NCBI GenBank assembly: GCA_030524455.1
Contig: JAUNGT010000005.1
Span: 1-64,000 of the forward strand
Direction of reading: 5' to 3'
DNA: 64,000 nucleotides
Origin: Eubacteriales bacterium
GTDB taxonomy: Bacteria > Bacillota > Clostridia > Lachnospirales > Lachnospiraceae
Position 1 is the stretch's first letter. Each line of letters begins with the position of its first letter. Below are positions 34,087 through 42,126 of the stretch, piece by piece. Below the pieces are notes generated by a model. The model did no database searches and was not told where the DNA came from. It saw only the letters and a program-made list of their open reading frames with translations. The position numbers and the translations under genes were made by a program.

Positions 34087-34147
34087 GAAAACGGGAAAAA
34101 GAGACAGCCTGCAGATGACGGAGGTTCTCTTTTTCTCGTTTTCTTTT
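34087..34147 (+). terminator. Intrinsic terminator of glgP
   Basis: 18-bp stem (34087-34104 with 34126-34143, one G-U pair), 21-base loop, followed by TTTT. Confidence 0.9.
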
Positions 34148-34161
34148 CTGACGCAAAACGC

Positions 34162-34188
34162 GTTACTGTTCACTCCGTGACCAGTAAC
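34162..34188. repeat. Short dispersed palindrome with GTTACTG/CAGTAAC ends
   Basis: GTTACTG at 34162-34168 and CAGTAAC at 34182-34188 flank TCACTCCGTGAC. The inner bases (34170-34182) are the complement of GGTCACGGAGTGA at 16664-16676. Confidence 0.5.
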
Positions 34189-34231
34189 CAAAATGCCGGT
34201 CAACAGATGAAGTTTGAAAAGGGGGAAAATT

Positions 34232-34861
34232 ATGTACAAAACATCGCTGTATTTTGCATGTGTTTTTATGGCTGTCTGTATGAGCCTGTCATCCTGCGCA
34301 AAGCAAAAATCTCTGAACCATGTCGATGATCTTGCTTTCTGGGGGAGTACGCCGGAGGAAGCGGGAAGGATGCTGGGGGTGGATTTTTCAAAGACGGAGC
34401 CGGAGGAAAAGCAGCTGGGAGATTTGTACGGAAAATCCTACGGGCTGCCGGACCGTTATCCGATCGGGGAAAATATGGCGAAGCTGGAGTTTTTCTTCCT
34501 GGATAACGAGACGCCGGCGGGAAATCCGCTGGGGCTTGGCGTGGTTTTTCTCTATTTTGAGGAGGGAACGGATCTGAAGGAGATATGGCAGGAGCTGGCG
34601 GAGCTTTATGAGCTGCAGGGGGAACCGTCCTGTGATTTGCGGGAGGACGGCACGGTGCGTTCCTTCCAGTGGTGGAGTCAGACCCAGGCGGATGAGAGCA
34701 GGCAGGCTGCACTGCGGGAGACCGTCGAGGAGATGTTTGGAACCGCCTCTCCCTATGGGGGCCCGGATTTCAGTATCTGGGGAAGCGTGAAACAGGACGG
34801 CACGGTTCTGGTCTATGTGCTGGGAACCTCCGGCGCGGTGCAGAAGCAGCTTGTATCATAA
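34232..34861 (+). CDS. Lipoprotein of unknown function
   Basis: 209 residues. Residues 1-22 form a lipoprotein signal peptide with lipobox LSSC, so it should be anchored outside the membrane. The mature part has WGSTPEEAGRMLGVDFSK and a strand-rich remainder with many aromatic residues (FFFLDNE, FLYFEEG, FQWWSQTQ); I do not recognise a domain. GGGGG stands 6 bases before the ATG. It is followed by a nested palindromic element. Confidence 0.7.
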   Translation: MYKTSLYFACVFMAVCMSLSSCAKQKSLNHVDDLAFWGSTPEEAGRMLGVDFSKTEPEEKQLGDLYGKSYGLPDRYPIGENMAKLEFFFLDNETPAGNPLGLGVVFLYFEEGTDLKEIWQELAELYELQGEPSCDLREDGTVRSFQWWSQTQADESRQAALRETVEEMFGTASPYGGPDFSIWGSVKQDGTVLVYVLGTSGAVQKQLVS

Positions 34862-35037
34862 TATGATATCAGGGTCAAAAGGTCATAAAATCCGATGCAA
34901 GCTCGCTTGCAGGAGGATTTTTGAACTTGGGACCCGCCAAAACATGAGCAAGAAGCCGTTTTTCAAAGAAAAACGAGCGGATTGCGAATGTTTTGAGGAT
35001 TGCGGGAGCACTTTGTGCGGAGCAATCCGATATCATA
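34862..35037. repeat. Nested palindromic repeat element (MITE/REP-like)
   Basis: Outer inverted repeat TATGATATC (34862-34870) / GATATCATA (35029-35037) encloses several hairpins: AAAATCC...GGATTTT around GCAAG/CTTGC (34887-34921), a long stem around TTTTTC-AAA-GAAAAA (about 34944-34990), and GGATTGC/GCAATCC with AGCAC/GTGC (34997-35028). It contains no gene. Size and nested layout resemble the element at 57884-58046. Confidence 0.55.
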
Positions 35038-35065
35038 GGTGTGATGAAGAAAGGAGCATTTAAAA

Positions 35066-36010
35066 ATGAGCGCATATTTATTTGTCCATTTTAAGGAAAA
35101 GAAGACCCCGGATGGGGAGCAGATCTATTTTAGTCTGAGCCGGGACGGGGTTGTCTGGGAGGAGGTGAATGCAGGTCAGCCGGTTCTGTGGGCATATTTC
35201 GGCGATAAGGGCGTGCGCGACCATACCATCGTGCGCAACCGTTTTGATGGGAAATATCATATTTTCGCCACGGATTTGAGTCTCGCCTATGGGATGCGGG
35301 GAAAATATCATCATGACTGGCAGGAGATATCCCGGAACGGGAGCAAATGCCTGTCCCACTGGGAATCGGAGGATTTGGTGCATTGGAGTGAGCAGGAGCT
35401 TGTGAAGCTGGGGGACGATAGCTTCGGCTGTCTTTGGGCGCCGGACATCGTGTTTGACCGGGAAAAAGAGGAATATGTGCTGCACTGGTCTTCCTCCCAT
35501 GCGGATAACGGGTATGGCCCAAAAGGGATTTTCAGCTCCCGCACAAAGGATTTTCACCATTTCACCGTGCCCAAACTGCTTTACCGTGAAAAGGAGAATG
35601 GGGTGATTGACTCCGCGATCTATGAGCAGGACGGGATGTACTATATGTTCCTAAAGCATGAGGGAAGCCCGGCACGGATTATGGAGCTGTGCGCACCTCA
35701 TGTAGACGGGCCCTACACGATGGTGGAGAAATTTGATGAACGGATGGCTCTTTTGGAGCAGGGCCAGTATGAGGCGCCGACGGCCGTACCGCTTGACGAT
35801 GGACAGTGGTGCCTGTTTCTGGATTATTATGGTGTGCCGGGAGCCGGGCAGGGCTATGTGCCGTTCGTGGCGCCGGATTTGAAAAGCGGAGATTTCGTGC
35901 GCTCAGATCAGCGGTTTTCCTTTCCGTATGGCTTCAAGCATGGCACGATTCTGAAAATTGGGGAAGAGGAGTACCGGCGGATCCGAAATTTTGATTTCAG
36001 TGAGCAGTAA
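35066..36010 (+). CDS. GH43-type glycosidase
   Basis: 314 residues, no signal peptide, five-bladed propeller pattern of the GH43/32 clan. The three catalytic acids can be placed: Asp in VRDHTIVRN, Asp in LWAPDIVFD (pKa modulator), and Glu in QYEAPTAV (general acid). Family members are arabinofuranosidases, xylosidases or galactosidases; which applies here is unknown. AAAGGAGCA precedes the ATG. The next gene, another double glycosidase, starts 13 bases later, so both should act inside the cell on the same oligosaccharide. Confidence 0.8.
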   Translation: MSAYLFVHFKEKKTPDGEQIYFSLSRDGVVWEEVNAGQPVLWAYFGDKGVRDHTIVRNRFDGKYHIFATDLSLAYGMRGKYHHDWQEISRNGSKCLSHWESEDLVHWSEQELVKLGDDSFGCLWAPDIVFDREKEEYVLHWSSSHADNGYGPKGIFSSRTKDFHHFTVPKLLYREKENGVIDSAIYEQDGMYYMFLKHEGSPARIMELCAPHVDGPYTMVEKFDERMALLEQGQYEAPTAVPLDDGQWCLFLDYYGVPGAGQGYVPFVAPDLKSGDFVRSDQRFSFPYGFKHGTILKIGEEEYRRIRNFDFSEQ

Positions 36011-36022
36011 GACGGCAGAGGG

Positions 36023-39000
36023 ATGGAAAACAGAATGAATGGAAAAATATTACCCCCGGTTTATTATGCGGACGGGGAGAGAATGGAGCTGAAAAGTGTC
36101 GGCGACGGTGTTTATGAAACGGACAGGCTGAGGGCCATCGTCCGGGAGGAAAGCCTGGGGCCAGGGAGAAGCAGACTCGTCTATCGTTGGGAGAATCTGG
36201 GGACAGAGGCATTGCGCTGTCAGCTGGAGCTGCGCGTACAGGCGGATTTTTCCTTCGACCGCTATCTGATTCCGGGAGTGTCGGTGAACGGCAACCACTG
36301 GGGAAAAGGAAAAGAACCCAAAGGGCTTTCTTTGGAGGGACAGCCCTGGATATTCGACTATCGAAGGACGGCGATTCCCGCATGTACAATCAGCGAAAAC
36401 AGGGAACAGTATCTGGCGCTGTTTGCGTCGGATGAAAGCCCTGTCTCCCTGCAGGCCTCCTGCTCCATGGTTCCCCAGGAAAACGGGAGTATGCTGCACC
36501 GCCTGCTGTATCCCTGTATGGAGGGGCCGAAGACGTATTGCACCAGGGATGGCTATCGAGAAGCTCAGGAGGATTTCCTGTATTTGCAGCCCGGTGGGAC
36601 GCTGACAACCGTTGCCTATCTGCTGTGGGGAGCACCCCGGAAGGAAAATTTCGCGGCGGCGGATGTGGAGGATGCCGCGCTGGAGCTGCTGGGAAGTGAT
36701 TTTCCTGCAAAGTACAGCTCACGGGAGGTGGCGGATTTATGCTGCAAATTTGCCAAAACGCTGGTCGTCGACCGGAATGGAAGGAAGCTGTTTAGCATCG
36801 GCCAGCTGCCGGATGAGCAGGGCAGGTTCGGGAACCGGGAAGGGAATGAGTTTGGCTGGTGCGGGCAGAACGGCATGTATGCCAGACTGTTCCTGGAACG
36901 GGGATTTCAGACGGGAGACCGCTTCCTGACAGAGACGGCGGTGAGCAATCTGGATGCCTGGTCGCAGGAGGCCGTTGGGAAAACCGGACTGATTCATACG
37001 CATTATCATTGGATGCTGGAAGGGGAGACAGATACGGAGGATACATGCAACCTGGGATTTGCAATCAGCGAACTCACGTCAGCCTGGGAGACGGCCCGGC
37101 AAAACGGAATGGAAAAACCGGAGTGGCTTGCGGCGGCGAAAGGCACAGCGGAATTCCTCGTCGCTCACTATTCCGAAAAATACGGATTTGGAAAGTCCTG
37201 GAACGTGGAGACCGGGGAATGTGAGGATCCGGAGGGGACGATCGGCGCATATGTGATTCCGGGGCTTGTCCGTCTGTGGCGGGCAACGGGGGAGGAGCGG
37301 TGGCTGGATGCCGCCAGAAAGGCCTGCCGGTTTTACCGGGACCGGGATTTGGCTGTCTTTTCCTGCAAGGCCGGAGCGCTGGATACCTATTGCATTGACA
37401 AGGAATCCAGCGGGCCGCTGCTGATTGGAGCATTGGAGCTTTACCAGGCCGATGGGGAGAAGGAATGGCTGGAATGTGCGGAAATGGCCGGCTGGTATTT
37501 CTGTTCCTGGATGTTCCATCATGATACGATCCCGGCATTGGACAGCGATTTTGCCAGATATGGGTATCGGACCTTGGGCGGAACCAGCGTGTCGGCTCAG
37601 CATCATCATATCGACCCATGGGGAGCGCTTGTGGTGCCGCAGATGTTTCAGCTTTGGCGGATCACCGGAGATGAGCATTGGCGCAGACGGGGGCAGCTTT
37701 TGTGGGGAAATGCCATTCAGAACATCGCGCCGGAAGAAGGAAAAGAGATCCATGGCCTGCATCGGCCGGCGGGGGCGCAAAATGAGGGCTATCATCACTG
37801 TAACTGGGGAGATGCGAACGCTCCGGGCTATATCAATGACTGGCTGGTGGCGTGGCCGCAGGCTTTTTGCTGGAATGCGGCAAAAGAGCTTGCAGCGGCG
37901 ATTCCCGTCATTGCTCCAGGCCCGAATGCGGAGCCGGTGCTGTTTGTGGACAATGAGCCTTTTCTGATGTTGGGCGGGGAGCTGCACAATTCCGCATCCT
38001 CCAGTCTTCTTTTTATGGAGAAGGAGGTGTGGCCCAATATCCGCCCTTATGGGCTGAACACGGTGATTCTGCCTCTGGCCTGGGAAAGCGTGGAGCCGGT
38101 GGAAGGCACCTTTGACTTTTCTTTGCTTGAGGGAATCCTGCAGCAGGCCAGAAGAGAAAACGTCAGGCTTGTCCTTTTGTGGTTCGGGCTCTGGAAGAAT
38201 GGGGAGAGCTTTTATGTGCCGGAATGGGTGAAGGCTGACCAAAAGAGGTTCTTTCGGGCACAGTACAGGGGGCGGATACCATCCGAAACGATTTCTCCGT
38301 TGTGCAGGGAGGGCGTGGAGGCGGATGCAAGGGCTTTTGTCCGGGTGATGGAGTATTTGCGGGAGCATGACAGCCGGGCGCATACCGTTGTAATGGTTCA
38401 GGTGGAGAATGAGATTGGATTCCGACTGTCTGAGAGGGATTTTGGCAGAATCGCACAGGCGGCTTATGCGGAGAAGGTTCCGGAAGAAATAACGCAGCTG
38501 TACGGCGTGAGGGGCAGCTGGAAGGAGGCGCTGGGAGAGGATGCGCCGGAATATTTCATGGCATACCATTACGCGAAAGCCATTGAACGGATTGCCAGCG
38601 CAGGCAAGAAGGTTTTCCCTCTTCCCATGTATGTGAATACCTGGCTGGATCATCATCCCTCCCGGCCCGGGGTGTTTCCCACAGGCGGACCGGTTTCCCG
38701 GCTGATCCCGCTCTGGAAAAGGCTGGCGCCCTCGCTGGATTTGATTGCTCCGGACATCTATGAACCTGATTTTAAGGGAATCTGCGAGAGCTTTAAGCGG
38801 GATGGGAATCCGCTGTTTATCCCGGAGGCAAGGCGGGATCCGGTGACGGCGTCCAATGTATTTTATGCGTTCGGAGGTCTGAATGCGTTAGGCTTTTCCC
38901 CTTTTGCCATTGAGTATTTCCTGAAGGATGATGTGCCGAAGACAGATGCCGCTCTTTTGGAAGATCTGAAGATCGAGGAAAGCGGCTTCAACTGTCATGG

Positions 39001-39445
39001 GACGGCCCCTTATCTGATACAGAGTTACCGGGTGTTGAACGGGATGCTCCCGCTGATCGCCGCGCTTCGGGGAACGGAGCGGATGATGGGATTTATCCGC
39101 AGCAATCCGGATGAAAAGGGCTGCATTCTTTCCATGGGAGAATACGATTTGCAGCTGGATTATCTGCGCACAGGCGCAGGGCATCCCGGGAGCGCCGGAA
39201 TTATCATCAGGGCAGAAAAAGGGATCTACATTTCAGGCTGCAATGTGAAATTTACTCCGATTCCGAAAAAAGGAAGCGATACCTGGCTGACGCTTGTCCG
39301 TTTGGAGGAAGGGGAATTTCAGGACGGCGTATGGGTACCGGGACGTGTGCTCAACGGGGACGAGACATCACAGATGGAGCTGGGAGATATGGCGGAGACC
39401 AAATATCTGCAGGTTCATGTACATTTGTACGATGAGGTGGATTAA
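36023..39445 (+). CDS. Double glycosidase: alpha/alpha-barrel-like domain fused to GH35-type beta-galactosidase
   Basis: 1140 residues without signal peptide. About residues 1-635 look like a complete helical (alpha/alpha) glycosidase of unassigned family, with aromatic and acidic motifs such as IHTHYHWMLEGETDTEDT and YHHCNWGDANAPGY. From about residue 640 a GH35-type enzyme begins (DNEPFLMLGGELHNSASSS; WESVEPVEGTFDFSLLEG; VLLWFGLWKNGESFY) of the kind often carrying DUF5597. Its acid/base Glu is E797 in QVENEIG and its nucleophile E935 in FIPEARRD. I read one uninterrupted frame across the junction. Together with the GH43 gene this predicts intracellular breakdown of a branched galactose-containing glycan. 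Confidence 0.75.
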   Translation: MENRMNGKILPPVYYADGERMELKSVGDGVYETDRLRAIVREESLGPGRSRLVYRWENLGTEALRCQLELRVQADFSFDRYLIPGVSVNGNHWGKGKEPKGLSLEGQPWIFDYRRTAIPACTISENREQYLALFASDESPVSLQASCSMVPQENGSMLHRLLYPCMEGPKTYCTRDGYREAQEDFLYLQPGGTLTTVAYLLWGAPRKENFAAADVEDAALELLGSDFPAKYSSREVADLCCKFAKTLVVDRNGRKLFSIGQLPDEQGRFGNREGNEFGWCGQNGMYARLFLERGFQTGDRFLTETAVSNLDAWSQEAVGKTGLIHTHYHWMLEGETDTEDTCNLGFAISELTSAWETARQNGMEKPEWLAAAKGTAEFLVAHYSEKYGFGKSWNVETGECEDPEGTIGAYVIPGLVRLWRATGEERWLDAARKACRFYRDRDLAVFSCKAGALDTYCIDKESSGPLLIGALELYQADGEKEWLECAEMAGWYFCSWMFHHDTIPALDSDFARYGYRTLGGTSVSAQHHHIDPWGALVVPQMFQLWRITGDEHWRRRGQLLWGNAIQNIAPEEGKEIHGLHRPAGAQNEGYHHCNWGDANAPGYINDWLVAWPQAFCWNAAKELAAAIPVIAPGPNAEPVLFVDNEPFLMLGGELHNSASSSLLFMEKEVWPNIRPYGLNTVILPLAWESVEPVEGTFDFSLLEGILQQARRENVRLVLLWFGLWKNGESFYVPEWVKADQKRFFRAQYRGRIPSETISPLCREGVEADARAFVRVMEYLREHDSRAHTVVMVQVENEIGFRLSERDFGRIAQAAYAEKVPEEITQLYGVRGSWKEALGEDAPEYFMAYHYAKAIERIASAGKKVFPLPMYVNTWLDHHPSRPGVFPTGGPVSRLIPLWKRLAPSLDLIAPDIYEPDFKGICESFKRDGNPLFIPEARRDPVTASNVFYAFGGLNALGFSPFAIEYFLKDDVPKTDAALLEDLKIEESGFNCHGTAPYLIQSYRVLNGMLPLIAALRGTERMMGFIRSNPDEKGCILSMGEYDLQLDYLRTGAGHPGSAGIIIRAEKGIYISGCNVKFTPIPKKGSDTWLTLVRLEEGEFQDGVWVPGRVLNGDETSQMELGDMAETKYLQVHVHLYDEVD

Positions 39446-39545
39446 TTCTTTATGTCCTTCCGTATTTTAGTGGCATTTCCGAAGCCAATCTGTTACAATG
39501 GGCAGTACGAGATTATAGGAACTGATTTACGGAGGAAAAGAGCTT

Positions 39546-40856
39546 ATGAAACGCGGCAGAACCTTTATGGCATATGTGCTTCCCTCGGTGCTTGCCTTTG
39601 CGCTGTCCGGCATCTATGCCATAGTGGACGGTTTTTTTGTGGGAAACAGTGTGGGCGACGTGGGCCTGTCCGCCATCAATGTGGTGTATCCCGTGGTCAC
39701 GCTGCTGCAGTCTGCCGGGACAGGCATCGGCATGGGCGGTGCGGTGATGTGGACGGTAAAACGGGCGGAGGGTTATCGGGAGGAGGGGGATTCCTATGTG
39801 CGCGCGGCCTTCTTTCTGCTGCTGCTCGCCAGTATAGTGCTGACCGTCCTGCCTCTTTTGTGCATGCAGCCGGTGCTGGCTTTTCTGGGCGCGGAGGGAG
39901 AGATTGGCGTGCTGGGAGAGGAATATTTGCGGATTATGGTGCTGGGCGCCGTGTTTGAGGTGTTTGCCACCGGTCTGGTGCCGCTGATCCGCAACAACGG
40001 CGGCGCTTCCTATGCGATGGTGACGATGATTTTCGGCTTTTTTACCAATATTGTGCTGGATTATCTGTGCGTGTGGGTGTGGGAGCTCGGAATGGCCGGT
40101 GCGGCCTGGGCTTCCGTGGCCGGGCAGGCAGTGACGATGGCGGGCGCGCTGTTTTATGTGTATCGTCACCGGCTGCCGGCCTTCGGCAGCTGTCCGGGCT
40201 TTTCCCAAAAGGCGGCCCGGATCGTGCGGATCGGCGTCGCGCCCTTCGGCCTGTCTCTTTCGCCCATGCTGTCGCTGCTTTTGATGAACCGTTTTTCCAT
40301 CTCCTACGGCGGAGAGACGGCGGTGGCCAGCTATGCGTGCATTGCCTATGGCCTGACGATCGTATATCTTTTGATGCAGGGGGTCGGGGACGGCAGTCAG
40401 CCGCTGATGAGCCGGCATTACGGGGAGGGAAATGAAAAGGAGCTTGATCAGACGCGGAGGCTGGCGTACGGGATGGCCTGGGTGCTGGCGCTTCTGTGCA
40501 TGACGGCGCTTTATCTGACCCGCTATGAGCTGGGAAGGCTGTTCGGCTCCTCGGAGGCAGTGACGATGGAGACCGGCAGGGCGCTGCCCATTTTTCTGGC
40601 AGGACTTTTGTTTTATGCCTTCTCCCGGATCACCACCTCCGGCTTTTACGCCACGGAACAGAGCCTGTTTTCCTATTTATGCGTGTATGCGGAGCCGCTT
40701 CTTTTGTGGGGGCTTTTGCTGCTTATCCCCCGGTTCGGCGGACAAAACGGCGTCTGGTGGAGCATGGTGCTGAGCCAGGTGCTGACGGCGCTTTTGGCCT
40801 TTGGACTGCGCTGTCTGGAGTGGAGGGGACGGACACGACGCCTGTCGGATATCTGA
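39546..40856 (+). CDS. MATE-family multidrug/sodium antiporter
   Basis: 436 residues with twelve likely helices in two bundles. MATE marks: YAIVDGFFVGNSVGDVGLSAINV near the N-terminus and NNGGASYAMVTMIFGFFTNIVLDY in the middle of the first half. It should extrude drugs or metabolites in exchange for Na+ or H+. GGAGGAAAAGAGCTT precedes the ATG; a TACAAT at 39494-39499 might be the -10. Confidence 0.9.
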   Translation: MKRGRTFMAYVLPSVLAFALSGIYAIVDGFFVGNSVGDVGLSAINVVYPVVTLLQSAGTGIGMGGAVMWTVKRAEGYREEGDSYVRAAFFLLLLASIVLTVLPLLCMQPVLAFLGAEGEIGVLGEEYLRIMVLGAVFEVFATGLVPLIRNNGGASYAMVTMIFGFFTNIVLDYLCVWVWELGMAGAAWASVAGQAVTMAGALFYVYRHRLPAFGSCPGFSQKAARIVRIGVAPFGLSLSPMLSLLLMNRFSISYGGETAVASYACIAYGLTIVYLLMQGVGDGSQPLMSRHYGEGNEKELDQTRRLAYGMAWVLALLCMTALYLTRYELGRLFGSSEAVTMETGRALPIFLAGLLFYAFSRITTSGFYATEQSLFSYLCVYAEPLLLWGLLLLIPRFGGQNGVWWSMVLSQVLTALLAFGLRCLEWRGRTRRLSDI

Positions 40857-40988
40857 AGGAGCTTTCGGAAGCCAACAGGGGGATTTGTTTTACCAAAATG
40901 CTTGCTGCAGGGATGTACAGCAGTCTGACGGAGGACAGAGAGAGTCTGGAGAATACGATTCTCATGGAAATGAGGTGACAGGTAACAG

Positions 40989-41429
40989 ATGGTTGTTTTG
41001 ATTACAGGAGCATCGCATACGGGAAAGACGGCGCTGGCGCAGCGGCTGCTGGAAACCTACCAATATCCGTATTTGTCCATCGATCATTTGAAGATGGGGT
41101 TGATCCGCAGCGGTTATACGAGTCTTACGCCGCAGGACGATGACGTGCTTACGGATTATCTGTGGCCGGTGGTGCGGGAGATCGTCAAAACGGCGATTGA
41201 GAACCGCCAAAATCTCATCGTGGAGGGCTGCTATATTCCCTTCGATTGGGAAAAGGATTTTACGGAAGAATACCTGGAACAGATCCGGTATCGCTGCCTT
41301 GTGATGAGTGAGAATTACATCCGAAAGCATTTTGCGGACAATGCACGTTTTTTGGAGCTGGCGCAAAAGCATCAGGTCGAGTATCTGCTGATCGACGGCG
41401 AATATGAGATCGATATAAAGCTGTGCTGA
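40989..41429 (+). CDS. P-loop kinase-like protein
   Basis: 146 residues. VVLITGASHTGKTALAQRLL is a Walker A (GxxxxGKT) at residues 7-14; YLSIDHLKMGLI and NLIVEGCYIPFDW recall the adenylate/phosphoglycerate-kinase-like group in which Asp and Glu bind metal. It is short, with no lid domain apparent. The phosphate acceptor is unknown. The GNAT gene follows after 36 bases. Confidence 0.7.
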   Translation: MVVLITGASHTGKTALAQRLLETYQYPYLSIDHLKMGLIRSGYTSLTPQDDDVLTDYLWPVVREIVKTAIENRQNLIVEGCYIPFDWEKDFTEEYLEQIRYRCLVMSENYIRKHFADNARFLELAQKHQVEYLLIDGEYEIDIKLC

Positions 41430-41465
41430 CCGCCTGATAAAGGCAGTCGGAGAAAGGAGTGGAGT

Positions 41466-42020
41466 ATGCTGATACCGGAGGTTTGTTTTCAGTTGAAGGA
41501 CGGGCGGGACGCTGTCATCCGCAATCCGAAAGAGGAGGATGCGGAGGCGATGCTGCAAATGTTGTATACGTTAGCGGCAGAAACGGAATTTACGATACGC
41601 TATCCGGAGGAATGTGATTACACGCTGGAGGAGGAGCGGCATATTCTGGCGCAAAACAATGCGTCGGCGCATCAGGCGATGCTGATCTGCGAGGTGGAAG
41701 GGGAGATTGCGGGCAGCTGTATGGTTTCCGTCTGTACGAGGATCAAGACGAGGCATCGGGCCAGTGTGGCGATTGGCCTGGTTCAAAAATATTGGAATCA
41801 GGGAATCGGGACGAAAATGTTCCAGGAAATGATTCGCATTGCGGAGGGCTTTTCGGAGGTGAGCCAGATAGAGCTTGCCTTTATAGAGGGAAATACCCGC
41901 GCGCAGCGTTTATATGAAAAGCAGGGCTTTCGCATCGTCGGGGTCTATCCCAATGCCACGCGGCTGAAGGACGGGACGCTGCTGCACGAGTACATTATGA
42001 TAAAGCAGCTCCAAAGATAG
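41466..42020 (+). CDS. GNAT-family N-acetyltransferase
   Basis: 184 residues. Acetyl-CoA motif A in SVAIGLVQKYWNQGIGTKMFQEM and motif B in IEGNTRAQRLYEKQGFRIVGVYP, as in RimJ/RimL- and PAT-type enzymes. The ATG has GAAAGGAGTGGAGT just upstream. Acceptor unknown. Confidence 0.85.
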   Translation: MLIPEVCFQLKDGRDAVIRNPKEEDAEAMLQMLYTLAAETEFTIRYPEECDYTLEEERHILAQNNASAHQAMLICEVEGEIAGSCMVSVCTRIKTRHRASVAIGLVQKYWNQGIGTKMFQEMIRIAEGFSEVSQIELAFIEGNTRAQRLYEKQGFRIVGVYPNATRLKDGTLLHEYIMIKQLQR

Positions 42021-42058
42021 CAGGGCTTCACCGATATTTCACACAAATGAAGGGCAGA

Positions 42059-42091
42059 TTCAAGGTTCATTCAAGTTTTTATGTGTATACT
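42059..42091 (+). promoter_or_regulatory. Direct-repeat operator and -10 box of the lipoprotein gene
   Basis: TTCAAG (42059-42064), 5 bases, TTCAAG (42070-42075), 10 bases, TATACT (42086-42091). Hexamer direct repeats on an 11-base period just upstream of a -10 are typical of activation by OmpR-family response regulators; the layout matches the CiaR box (TTTAAG-N5-TTTAAG) as I recall it. There is no good -35 box, which supports activator dependence. Confidence 0.5.
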
Positions 42092-42126
42092 GATCCGAAG
42101 CAAAACAGGAGAGGAGCATTACACAT

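Noticed and set aside
40836..40978. A frame between MATE and P-loop genes reading GYLKELSEANRGICFTKM and on to a stop
   Set aside because: The translation looks protein-like, but there is no start codon before 40898 and only 26 codons after it; possibly a gene remnant, not enough to call.
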